DNA of 8,140 nt from Planococcus sp. (in: firmicutes) (GCA_030147225.1 JASLAI010000071.1:1-8140); one strand, 5' to 3'. Shown: positions 1 to 5,553, counted from the stretch's first letter. Made by a program: numbers and translations. Notes: generated by a model not told the origin, from the sequence alone.

Positions 1-320
1 TGCAGACCATCACTGCTTTATTAGAAAAGCAATTCAAAGGGCGGATCCTTTTGTTTCCGCCCGTTTCTTATGCCAAAATAACGAATCGACAGCGAATTGC
101 CGATGAACTAACAGAAGAATTAAAGCAAACAACGTTCAAACATGTGTTTTATCTGACGACTGATTCGGAATGGCGGACGATAGACAGCCTCAAAAATGTT
201 TTGTGGCTGCCTGCAATTCCTATCGAAGATATGGATCAATCTTTCAAGAAATCAGTTATGGAAGACCAGCTCAGACAGGTTTTGCCGCTATTTATGAAGG
301 AATGGTCACATCATTCATGA
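1..320 (+). CDS. ypiF: YpiF-like protein (DUF2487), 5'-truncated by the window edge
   Basis: The reading frame is open from base 3 (bases 1-2 finish an outside codon) to the TGA at 318-320, giving 105 visible residues. A TTG at 51 could be read as a start, but the open frame continues upstream, and the residues before it (ending QFKGRILLFPP) fit the conserved middle of the YpiF/DUF2487 family, so this is an internal codon. The visible part contains the family-like FPPVSYAK stretch and a C-terminal part with no membrane segment, which suggests a small soluble cytoplasmic protein. Its function is not established in the family. Its position directly upstream of qcrABC matches the B. subtilis order as I remember it and is the main support for the symbol. 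The N-terminal part is outside the window. Confidence 0.75.
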   Translation, partial: QTITALLEKQFKGRILLFPPVSYAKITNRQRIADELTEELKQTTFKHVFYLTTDSEWRTIDSLKNVLWLPAIPIEDMDQSFKKSVMEDQLRQVLPLFMKEWSHHS

Positions 321-323
321 AAT

Positions 324-332
324 GTTCACAAA
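324..332 (-). promoter_or_regulatory. Possible ResD binding site upstream of qcrA
   Basis: The minus strand reads TTTGTGAAC here, eight of nine bases of the TTTGTGAAT-like consensus I recall for the Bacillus response regulator ResD. It lies 25 bases upstream of the predicted -35 box of the qcr promoter, a normal activator distance, and ResDE is known to be needed for qcrABC expression in B. subtilis. The short site overlaps other partial palindromes around the ypiF stop (TTCATGAA at 314-321), so a chance match is quite possible. Confidence 0.3.
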
Positions 333-357
333 CTGAATTATTAGGCTGGCTGTGTTA

Positions 358-386
358 TTGACCTAAAGATTTGATTGATATATCAT
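358..386 (+). promoter_or_regulatory. Predicted sigma-A promoter of qcrABC
   Basis: TTGACC (358-363) and TATCAT (381-386) are separated by exactly 17 bases, each box matching the sigma-A consensus at five of six positions. Transcription would begin near 393, leaving a leader of about 68 bases before the qcrA start at 461. The promoter lies in the gap after ypiF, so the operon need not depend on read-through from upstream genes. Confidence 0.65.
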
Positions 387-460
387 TAGGTTGTCCTAGT
401 AATTATATTTGAATGAGTATGTCCATTGGACTGACCTTGAATGTTAGAGGGGGGAAAAGG

Positions 461-967
461 ATGAGTAATAATCGTGTATCACGACGTCAATTTTTAGGCT
501 ACACTTTAACAGGTGTAGGTGGCTTTATGGCAGCAGGAATGTTGATGCCAATGGTTCGTTTTGCGGTAGACCCAATACTTCAGCAACATGAAGGTGGAGA
601 TTTCGTTTTAACTGATCAAGCTGTAGCTGATATCACTGAAGAACCAGTACGTGTCGACTTTACTTTTGAACAAACGGATGCCTGGTATGTATCTGAAGTG
701 ACAAATTCAGCTTGGGTGTATAAAGAAGGCGATAAATTAATCGCGCTATCACCTGTTTGCAAACATTTGGGTTGTACAGTGAACTGGGCAGGAGACCCAG
801 AAAACCCGACACAATTCTTCTGTCCATGCCACGCAGGCCGTTATGAGAAAAACGGACAGAACATTGCCGGAACACCTCCGCTTGGGCCATTGGATGAGTA
901 CGATGTACGAGAACAGGATGGCTTTGTAGCAATCGGAGTAGTAAAAGAAAACACATTAGCAGTTTAA
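461..967 (+). CDS. qcrA: Menaquinol:cytochrome c reductase, Rieske iron-sulfur subunit QcrA
   Basis: This 168-residue protein carries the [2Fe-2S] cluster of the cytochrome b6c complex, taking electrons from menaquinol at the outer face of the membrane. Both Rieske boxes are intact: CKHLGC (residues 100-105) and CPCHAG (121-126). By family rules C100, H102, C121 and H124 bind the cluster and C105-C123 form the disulfide. The N-terminus SRRQFLGY followed by a hydrophobic stretch (about 11-30) is a Tat-type signal anchor. An in-frame ATG at 413 would add 16 residues, but the ATG at 461 follows a strong purine-rich ribosome binding site (447-460) and gives the usual family length (about 167 in B. 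subtilis), so it is preferred. It is first of three genes, 21 bases before qcrB. Confidence 0.96.
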   Translation: MSNNRVSRRQFLGYTLTGVGGFMAAGMLMPMVRFAVDPILQQHEGGDFVLTDQAVADITEEPVRVDFTFEQTDAWYVSEVTNSAWVYKEGDKLIALSPVCKHLGCTVNWAGDPENPTQFFCPCHAGRYEKNGQNIAGTPPLGPLDEYDVREQDGFVAIGVVKENTLAV

Positions 968-988
968 TAGTTAGGGGGTACGACACTA

Positions 989-1663
989 GTGCTAAACAAG
1001 TTATATGATTGGGTTGATGAGCGATTAGACATTACGCCTATCTGGCGTGATATTGCTGACCATGAAGTACCTGAGCACGTAAACCCCGCACACCACTTTT
1101 CAGCATTTGTTTATTGTTTTGGGGGACTTACATTTTTCATTACAGTGATTCAGATCTTATCCGGTATGTTCTTGACGATGTATTATGTACCTGATATTGA
1201 AAATGCTTGGCAGTCGGTTTATTATCTTCAAAACGAAGTCGCTTTTGGAGAAATTGTGCGTGGGATGCACCACTGGGGAGCTTCTCTTGTAGTTGTTATG
1301 ATTTTCCTTCATACACTGCGAGTATTCTTTACAGGTTCTTATAAGAAGCCTCGTGAATTGAACTGGGTTGTAGGGGTTCTCTTATTCGGTGTAATCCTTG
1401 GATTAAGTTTCACAGGTTACTTGCTTCCATGGGATATGAAAGCTCTATTTGCAACAAAAGTTGGGATTGAAATTGCAGCATCTGTACCGGTGATCGGTGA
1501 AACGATTAAGATTCTATTAGCTGGGGATTCAACGATCCTTGGTGCACAGACTCTGACTCGATTCTTCGCTATCCACGTCTTCTTCTTACCTGCGGCGTTG
1601 CTTGGGTTGCTAGCTGCTCACTTTATCATGATTAGAAGACAAGGTATTTCAGGACCGCTATAA
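989..1663 (+). CDS. qcrB: Menaquinol:cytochrome c reductase, cytochrome b6 subunit QcrB
   Basis: This 224-residue integral membrane protein is the short, b6-type cytochrome b that binds two b hemes and forms the quinone-handling core of the complex. Four conserved histidines have b6 spacing: H94 and H108 (14 apart) in one helix, H196 and H211 (15 apart) in another. C43 in the VYCFGG motif matches the position that covalently holds an extra heme in b6-type proteins and in B. subtilis. The PWDM motif (147-150) lies between helices. Translation begins at a GTG; AGGGGG at 973-978 is the ribosome binding site and MLNKLYDWVDERLDI matches the family N-terminus almost residue for residue. The split from subunit IV (next gene) is the cyanobacterial/bacillus layout rather than the single long mitochondrial cytochrome b. 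Confidence 0.97.
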   Translation: MLNKLYDWVDERLDITPIWRDIADHEVPEHVNPAHHFSAFVYCFGGLTFFITVIQILSGMFLTMYYVPDIENAWQSVYYLQNEVAFGEIVRGMHHWGASLVVVMIFLHTLRVFFTGSYKKPRELNWVVGVLLFGVILGLSFTGYLLPWDMKALFATKVGIEIAASVPVIGETIKILLAGDSTILGAQTLTRFFAIHVFFLPAALLGLLAAHFIMIRRQGISGPL

Positions 1664-1700
1664 TTCATTTTTTAACAAGGATTTTTAAGGAGGGTACACT

Positions 1701-2495
1701 ATGCATCGCGGAAAAGGGATGAAATTTGTAGGAGATTCGCGTGTTCCAAGTATGGAATTCCGTAAGTCGAATGTTCCTAAAGATTACTCCGAATACCCTG
1801 GTAAAACTGAAGCGTTCTGGCCAAACTTCCTTTTGAAAGAATGGATGATTGGTGCAGTCTTCTTGATTGGTTATTTGCTCTTGACTGTCGCTCATCCTTC
1901 GCCTCTTGAGGGCCAGGCAGATCCGACTAATACAGCTTATATTCCTTTGCCAGACTGGTATTTCTTGTTCTTATATCAATTACTGAAATACGAATTCGCT
2001 TCCGGTCCATTCAACGTAGTGGGTGCCATCATTATGCCGGGTCTTGCTTTTGGAGCACTTATGTTGGCTCCATTCTTGGACCGCGGACCGGAAAGACGTC
2101 CATCGAAACGTCCATTACCGACAGGATTCATGCTCCTTGCAATTGCTTCTATCGTATTCCTTACATGGGAATCGGTAGCAAACCATGACTGGGAAGCTGC
2201 TGAAGCGCAAGGACAGATTACTGAGGAAGTTGAGATTGATACAACAGATCCAGGATATGAAATTTATTCCACCAGCTCTTGTATCAGTTGTCATGGTGAT
2301 AATCTGGAAGGTCAAGTAGGACCTACTTTGGTCGGTACAGGCTTATCTCCAGAAGAAATTGCTGACATTGCTGTCAACGGTATTGAAGAAAATGGCGAAC
2401 AAAGAATGCCTGCTTCATTTGAAGTTGGAGTTGACGGATCAGAAGAAGATCTGCAAGTCTTAGCCGAATTTATTTCAGGCCTTGAAGCTGAATAA
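1701..2495 (+). CDS. qcrC: Menaquinol:cytochrome c reductase, subunit IV/cytochrome c fusion QcrC
   Basis: The 264-residue product joins two modules. Residues 1 to about 165 resemble subunit IV of b6f complexes, with about three membrane helices (near 47-63, 102-124 and 141-157) and the PDWY motif (84-87), the counterpart of the PEWY motif at the quinol-oxidising site. The rest is a small extracytoplasmic cytochrome c domain: CISCH (194-198) binds heme c through C194 and C197 with H198 as axial ligand, and M236 in RMPAS is the likely second ligand. The fusion makes the bound cytochrome c part of the complex, as known in Bacillus. The start follows AAGGAGGG (1687-1694). The protein is slightly longer than the roughly 255 residues I recall for B. 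subtilis. Confidence 0.96.
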   Translation: MHRGKGMKFVGDSRVPSMEFRKSNVPKDYSEYPGKTEAFWPNFLLKEWMIGAVFLIGYLLLTVAHPSPLEGQADPTNTAYIPLPDWYFLFLYQLLKYEFASGPFNVVGAIIMPGLAFGALMLAPFLDRGPERRPSKRPLPTGFMLLAIASIVFLTWESVANHDWEAAEAQGQITEEVEIDTTDPGYEIYSTSSCISCHGDNLEGQVGPTLVGTGLSPEEIADIAVNGIEENGEQRMPASFEVGVDGSEEDLQVLAEFISGLEAE

Positions 2496-2502
2496 TAAAA
2501 AA

Positions 2503-2531
2503 AGGGAGCCGGGAAACCGGCTCTTTTTTTC
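2503..2531 (+). terminator. Rho-independent terminator of qcrABC
   Basis: GAGCCGG (2506-2512) pairs perfectly with CCGGCTC (2517-2523) around a GAAA tetraloop, followed by a run of seven to eight T bases. It begins a few bases after the qcrC stop codon. Flanking A and T runs could lengthen the stem, and on the minus strand the upstream A run would also supply a short U tract. Confidence 0.92.
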
Positions 2532-2552
2532 TACTTTGAAAGGAAGAATATA

Positions 2553-3164
2553 ATGCTCTCTTTCGCGATTAAACTCTCTGCATGGCTTATGTTTCGCCCC
2601 TTTTTAATACTGTTGTTTTTTGTTAATTTGGCCGGAACTATATATGGATACATATGGTACGGATGGCAACTGAAAATTACAGAACCGATTTTTTTGATTT
2701 TTGTTCCTGACAGCCCAACAGCCAGTTTGTTTTTCACCATCGTTCTCGGATTATGGATTTTTGGAAAACGAAGCAGGCTCTTTGAAGCGCTGGCATTTGT
2801 TACATTAATCAAATACGGTTTGTGGGCAGTTGTTATGAACTTGCTGACATTATGGGAAACCGGATCAATCGGCTGGATCGGCTGGATGCTAGTTGCTTCT
2901 CATTTTGCTATGGCGCTGCAGGCGGTTCTATACATTGAACATTACCGGTTTGGCTGGATCTCGGTGGCCTTAACAGCCGTTTGGACTTTGCACAACGACG
3001 TCATCGATTATGTCTTTGGCCAAATGCCTATTTACAGCACGTTGAGCGAGTACAGCAACCAAATCGGCTACTTTACTTTTTGGCTTTCTATTATTTGTGT
3101 CGGTTTTGCCTTTTATGTCGCGAATCTCAATAAATCACAATCCGTTTCAGTTGACCAACATTGA
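2553..3164 (+). CDS. ypjA: DUF1405 multi-pass membrane protein, YpjA-like
   Basis: This 203-residue protein is mostly hydrophobic, with about six likely membrane segments (near 15-36, 56-72, 77-99, 105-127, 131-150 and 171-192). Motifs seen include GTIYGYIWYG (28-37), FVPDSPTASLFF and HNDVIDY in the second half, which I associate with the DUF1405/YpjA family; its biochemical role is not known. The ATG at 2553 is preceded by AAAGGAAG (2539-2546). It begins only about 22 bases after the qcr terminator with no convincing promoter of its own between, so expression may depend on read-through from qcrC or a promoter inside qcrC. Its place after qcrC is conserved with B. subtilis as I recall. Length is somewhat greater than the roughly 185 residues remembered for YpjA, through a polar C-terminal tail. 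Confidence 0.82.
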   Translation: MLSFAIKLSAWLMFRPFLILLFFVNLAGTIYGYIWYGWQLKITEPIFLIFVPDSPTASLFFTIVLGLWIFGKRSRLFEALAFVTLIKYGLWAVVMNLLTLWETGSIGWIGWMLVASHFAMALQAVLYIEHYRFGWISVALTAVWTLHNDVIDYVFGQMPIYSTLSEYSNQIGYFTFWLSIICVGFAFYVANLNKSQSVSVDQH

Positions 3165-3180
3165 CTATCCCCAGTAAAAT
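3151..3180 (+). promoter_or_regulatory. Possible sigma-A promoter of the metallopeptidase gene
   Basis: TTGACC (3151-3156) and TAAAAT (3175-3180) are 18 bases apart, each five of six matches to consensus. A second TTGACT (3161-3166) with TATAAA (3186-3191) overlaps it but has a 19-base spacer. Either would give a leader of roughly 20-35 bases before the ATG at 3219. The -35 lies inside the last codons of ypjA. Confidence 0.42.
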
Positions 3181-3218
3181 AAGGGTATAAAGCAAAAGAA
3201 AGAGGTGTCAATTCAGAA

Positions 3219-3902
3219 ATGGGTTTAGGTGGTTATGTTATATATTTTATCCTTTTGCTGATTATTCCGCTTTGGGCACAATTTAAACTAAAAAGCACTT
3301 ACAAAAAGTACTCGAAAGTTCGGTCGACATCCGGTCATACCGGTGCGCAAGTGGCACGAACAATTTTGGATGCTAATGGCCTGCAAGACGTTAAGGTTAT
3401 CGAAAGTCGCGGCATGCTAAGTGACCATTACAATCCAATGACAAAAGTCGTGGCTTTAAGCAGTCACAATTATCATGAAGCATCTGTTGCAGGTACCGCA
3501 GTTGCGGCTCACGAAGTCGGACATGCGATTCAGGATGCAGAAGATTATTCCTTCCTACGCCTGCGTCATCGTATGGTGCCGCTTGTCAACATTTCCTCGA
3601 ATATGTCTTGGGTCTTTATCATGATCGGCTTTTTCTCCGCTTGGAGCGGGGCCTTATTGATCGGGATTATTCTTTTAGCTGCTGGTGTGGTATTCCAGAT
3701 AGTGACATTGCCAGTGGAGTATAATGCCTCCAGTCGGGCGATGGACCAGTTATTGTCGAATAACATTATCCGCAATGAAGAAGAACGTCACGCGAAAAAA
3801 GTATTAAGTGCAGCAGCGATGACATACGTCGCAGCAACTGCAGTCGCAGTTCTGGAATTGGCGCGTTTGATTTTGATCTACACAAGCATGAACCGTTCAT
3901 AA
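3219..3902 (+). CDS. yugP: YugP-type membrane zinc metallopeptidase
   Basis: The 227-residue product has an HEVGH zinc-protease motif (98-102), where H98 and H102 would bind zinc and E99 would act as catalytic base. E168 in LPVEYNASSRA is the likely third metal ligand. The region before it, LSDHYNPMTKVVALS (67-81), is typical of this neutral zinc metallopeptidase family (Zn_peptidase_2, YugP). Membrane segments are likely at 4-21, about 130-163 (two passes) and 204-223, so the enzyme is membrane embedded. Its substrate is not known. Translation starts at ATG after AGAGGTG (3201-3207). Length matches the roughly 225 residues of B. subtilis YugP, though there the gene lies elsewhere; here it occupies the slot where B. 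subtilis has ypjB. A strong terminator follows at once. Confidence 0.88.
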   Translation: MGLGGYVIYFILLLIIPLWAQFKLKSTYKKYSKVRSTSGHTGAQVARTILDANGLQDVKVIESRGMLSDHYNPMTKVVALSSHNYHEASVAGTAVAAHEVGHAIQDAEDYSFLRLRHRMVPLVNISSNMSWVFIMIGFFSAWSGALLIGIILLAAGVVFQIVTLPVEYNASSRAMDQLLSNNIIRNEEERHAKKVLSAAAMTYVAATAVAVLELARLILIYTSMNRS

Positions 3903-3934
3903 AAAAACGGCCCGTTTATCGGGCCGTTTTTTTT
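3901..3934 (+). terminator. Strong, probably bidirectional, rho-independent terminator
   Basis: CGGCCCG (3908-3914) pairs perfectly with CGGGCCG (3920-3926) around a TTTAT loop. The arm is preceded by seven A bases and followed by eight T bases, so the stem can extend and either strand shows a GC-rich hairpin followed by a U run. On the plus strand it ends the metallopeptidase transcript. On the minus strand it could end transcripts coming from ypjC about 310 bases downstream of that gene's stop codon. Confidence 0.93.
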
Positions 3935-3994
3935 CGTTCAGTTATAGGTAGTAAATTTTCCCCATTTAGAGACAATGAGTTTATGCGATTTTCG

Positions 3995-4115
3995 GTGTCC
4001 AGACTTCAGCGCCCAGGTCCTAGGGTCATGAGCCCATCTGGCTGTGCGGCAAAGAACGCCGCTTGGCCAGATCGTCTTATGCCCGTCGGACCTACATGGG
4101 CGCTTGCGCATTTCA
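3995..4115. repeat. Structured tandem repeat, copy 1
   Basis: This unit runs from GTGTCCAGAC to GCGCATTTC and is visibly richer in G and C than the genes around it. It can fold into one long interrupted hairpin through nested inverted segments: AGCGCCCA (4008-4015) with TGGGCGCT (4097-4104); GGTCC (4016-4020) with GGACC (4088-4092); CATGAG (4027-4032) with CTTATG (4076-4081, one G-T pair); ATCTGGC (4036-4042) with GCCAGAT (4066-4072); and GCGGC (4046-4050) with GCCGC (4058-4062) closing an AAAGAAC loop. That is about 31 base pairs in 97 bases. I recall intergenic repeats of similar layout, ending in GGCGCTTGCGC, from Bacillales genomes, but cannot name a family or confirm it here. Confidence 0.88.
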
Positions 4116-4234
4116 GTGTCCAGACTTCAGCGCCCAGGTCCTAGAGTCATAAGCCCATCTGGCTGTGCGGCAAAGAACGCCGCTGTGCAGACCGTCTTAT
4201 GCCTGTCGGACCTAAATGGGCGCTTGCGCATTTC
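4116..4234. repeat. Structured tandem repeat, copy 2
   Basis: By eye this copy differs from copy 1 by about seven substitutions and one single-base deletion in about 120 bases. The outer arms are kept: AGCGCCCA (4129-4136) with TGGGCGCT (4217-4224), GGTCC (4137-4141) with GGACC (4208-4212), CATAAG (4148-4153) with CTTATG (4196-4201), here a perfect match, and GCGGC (4167-4171) with GCCGC (4179-4183) around the identical AAAGAAC loop. The ATCTGGC arm (4157-4163) has lost most of its partner, which reads TGCAGAC (4186-4192). The unit ends six bases before the ypjC stop codon on the opposite strand. Confidence 0.88.
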
Positions 4235-4240
4235 TGGTTG

Positions 4241-5107
4241 TCAGCCGATGGGTTTCTTTTCTTCGTCGAGTGTAAATCCTTCACCCATTACGTCGTGGAC
4301 TTCCATTAAAGAAACAAATGCGTGGGGGTCAACGGAGTTGATGATGTTTTTCAGTCGGACGATTTCGTTTCTTGCGACAACGCAGTACAGCACTTCGCGC
4401 TCTTCTTTTGTAAAATGTCCATAGCCTCGTAGAATGGTGATGCCCCGATCCATCTCGACTGCAATCCGACTGGCGATTTCTTCCTGTGAGTTTGAAATGA
4501 TCAATGCACCTCTACCGGCATACGCACCTTCCTGAACGAAATCGATAACTCGTGCACCAACAAAAACAGCGACAAGTGTATACATCATGGAACGATGGTC
4601 AAGGAATGTTAGCCAGGATAACATGATAACTGCCGCATCAAATAGAAACATGGTTTTCCCCATACTCCAGCCGATATATTTTTGTGCGAGACGGGCTAGT
4701 ATATCCACACCTCCTGTTGTACCACCGAACCGGAAAATAATTCCGAGTCCGACTCCCACAAAAACTCCAGCAAACAAGGCTGCCAAAAACAAATCATTCT
4801 GCAAATTGATTTGAATTTCATAGATTAGAAAAATTTTCAGGAATACAGAAACAGCCACTGTTCCGATAATGGTATAAAGAAATACCTTCCTGCCCAGCAG
4901 TTTCCATCCTATGAAAAACAAAGGAATATTCAGGAGTAGATTCATCAATGCCGGGTCCCAATGGAATATAAAGTACAAAATTAATGTAATCCCGGCAAAG
5001 CCGCCTTCGCCTAATTCATTTTGGATGTTAAAGTGAACAAATCCAAAACTGTAGATGGCAGCACCAAGCAAAATGAAAAATATGTTTTTTATTTTTAATT
5101 CTTTCAA
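4241..5107 (-). CDS. ypjC: YitT-family membrane protein with DUF2179 domain, YpjC-like
   Basis: The 288-residue product has the YitT layout: an N-terminal membrane domain of about five segments (near 9-25, 52-69, 75-95, 105-125 and 152-168) followed by a soluble DUF2179 domain (about 195-280). Family motifs include GEGGFAGITL (33-42), FRFGGTTGGVDILARL (125-140), and in the C-terminal domain DRGITILRGYGHFT (220-233) and the SVDPHAFVSL segment (258-267). Members are thought to be transporters or sensors of small ligands, but the substrate is not established. Translation appears to start at TTG (5107-5105) ten bases after GAAAGGAG (5125-5118, minus strand); no ATG lies nearer a good binding site. 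The gene is transcribed against its neighbours, convergent with the metallopeptidase gene and divergent from ypjD. Length agrees with B. subtilis YpjC (about 290). Confidence 0.88.
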   Translation of the reverse strand: MKELKIKNIFFILLGAAIYSFGFVHFNIQNELGEGGFAGITLILYFIFHWDPALMNLLLNIPLFFIGWKLLGRKVFLYTIIGTVAVSVFLKIFLIYEIQINLQNDLFLAALFAGVFVGVGLGIIFRFGGTTGGVDILARLAQKYIGWSMGKTMFLFDAAVIMLSWLTFLDHRSMMYTLVAVFVGARVIDFVQEGAYAGRGALIISNSQEEIASRIAVEMDRGITILRGYGHFTKEEREVLYCVVARNEIVRLKNIINSVDPHAFVSLMEVHDVMGEGFTLDEEKKPIG

Positions 5108-5143
5108 TTTAACTTAGCTCCTTTCTTGAATATCAACTTCTGT

Positions 5144-5172
5144 ATTATCGTTTAAATAATGTATTTTGACAA
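5144..5172 (-). promoter_or_regulatory. Predicted sigma-A promoter of ypjC
   Basis: On the minus strand TTGTCA (5172-5167) and GATAAT (5149-5144) are 17 bases apart, each five of six matches to consensus. Transcription would start near 5137, leaving about 30 bases before the TTG start codon. The -35 box occupies the same bases as the -35 of the divergent ypjD promoter. Confidence 0.6.
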
Positions 5173-5194
5173 CATCATCAGTTTTCTTTACGAT
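5166..5194 (+). promoter_or_regulatory. Predicted sigma-A promoter of the ypjD-dapB-mgsA-bshA-cca operon
   Basis: A perfect TTGACA (5166-5171) is followed after 17 bases by TACGAT (5189-5194), four of six matches. Transcription would begin near 5201, right at the GAGGAG ribosome binding site, giving a leader of only about 14 bases. This rules against the in-frame TTG at 5194 as a start codon because it would lie in the -10 box. Confidence 0.58.
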
Positions 5195-5214
5195 TGACTG
5201 AGGAGTGTGATGGC

Positions 5215-5553
5215 ATGAACGGAGATAAAACGATGAAACAGCTTCAACAGGACGTTGATGACTATATTGGGCAATTCAAAGAAGGCTATTTTCAACCAAT
5301 GGAAATGATGGCTCGCATGACTGAGGAACTAGGTGAACTTTCCAGAGAAGTAATGCATGAATATGGACCGAAGAAAAAGAAGAGTTCCGAGACTGATAAT
5401 ACGATTGAAGAAGAAATGGGCGATGTCCTATTCGTCTTGATTTGCATGGCCAATTCAATGGATATCGATCTGGCGCATGCTCATGATCGTGTAATGTCGA
5501 AATTCGCCAGCAGAGACAAAGACCGTTGGACAAGAAAGGATGAAAAAAAATGA
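5215..5553 (+). CDS. ypjD: MazG-like nucleotide pyrophosphohydrolase YpjD
   Basis: This 112-residue all-alpha protein belongs to the MazG/all-alpha NTP pyrophosphatase superfamily, which hydrolyses nucleoside triphosphates, often non-canonical ones, to monophosphate and pyrophosphate. The magnesium-binding signature is intact: TEELGE (36-41; E37, E38, E41) and EEEMGD (65-70; E67, D70). The exact nucleotide substrate cannot be read from sequence. The ATG at 5215 is chosen because GAGGAG (5200-5205) lies nine bases upstream and MNGDKTMKQ lines up with the MSEKTMKD start I recall for the 111-residue B. subtilis protein. An ATG at 5233 with GGAGA before it is a possible internal start. The stop overlaps the dapB start in an ATGA, suggesting coupled translation. 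Confidence 0.9.
   Translation: MNGDKTMKQLQQDVDDYIGQFKEGYFQPMEMMARMTEELGELSREVMHEYGPKKKKSSETDNTIEEEMGDVLFVLICMANSMDIDLAHAHDRVMSKFASRDKDRWTRKDEKK

Larger units (their letters stand above)
3935..4240. other. Convergent intergenic region holding a structured repeat pair
   Basis: No gene is supported here. Bases 3935-3994 show nothing recognisable except a TGCGATTTTC box (3984-3993) resembling the tail of the repeats that follow. Bases 3995-4234 are two tandem repeat units, and the six bases 4235-4240 separate them from the ypjC stop codon. An open frame beginning at 4044 crosses both repeats and then runs antisense to ypjC; I treat it as accidental. Confidence 0.85.

Noticed and set aside
388..437. 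Possible stem AGGT-GTCC with GGAC-ACCT in the qcrA leader
   Set aside because: Its left arm begins before the predicted transcription start, the loop is about 31 bases, and it does not involve the ribosome binding site; likely chance.
413..460. Upstream in-frame ATG start for qcrA
   Set aside because: It would place 16 extra residues before the Tat-type SRRQFLGY signal, and the strong ribosome binding site lies just before the ATG at 461.
2549..2554. TATAAT overlapping the ypjA start codon
   Set aside because: No -35 box lies 16-18 bases upstream (the site is in the terminator T run), and transcription would start inside the gene.
3183..3188. GGGTAT resembling a sigma-B -10 box upstream of the metallopeptidase gene
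   Set aside because: No GTTT-like sigma-B -35 lies 12-15 bases upstream.
3995..4234. CRISPR-like array
   Set aside because: The units are about 120 bases, adjoining, with no unique spacers and only two copies; no cas gene is near.
4044..4424. Plus-strand open frame of 126 codons crossing both repeats and the 3' end of ypjC
   Set aside because: Its sequence is the repeat translated twice and then the antisense of the well-supported DUF2179 domain. No ribosome binding site precedes it and it resembles no family. It is the kind of frame that gets mis-annotated as a hypothetical protein.
5194..5214. TTG start for ypjD at 5194
   Set aside because: The ribosome binding site lies downstream of it and it falls in the predicted -10 box; the ATG at 5215 fits family length.
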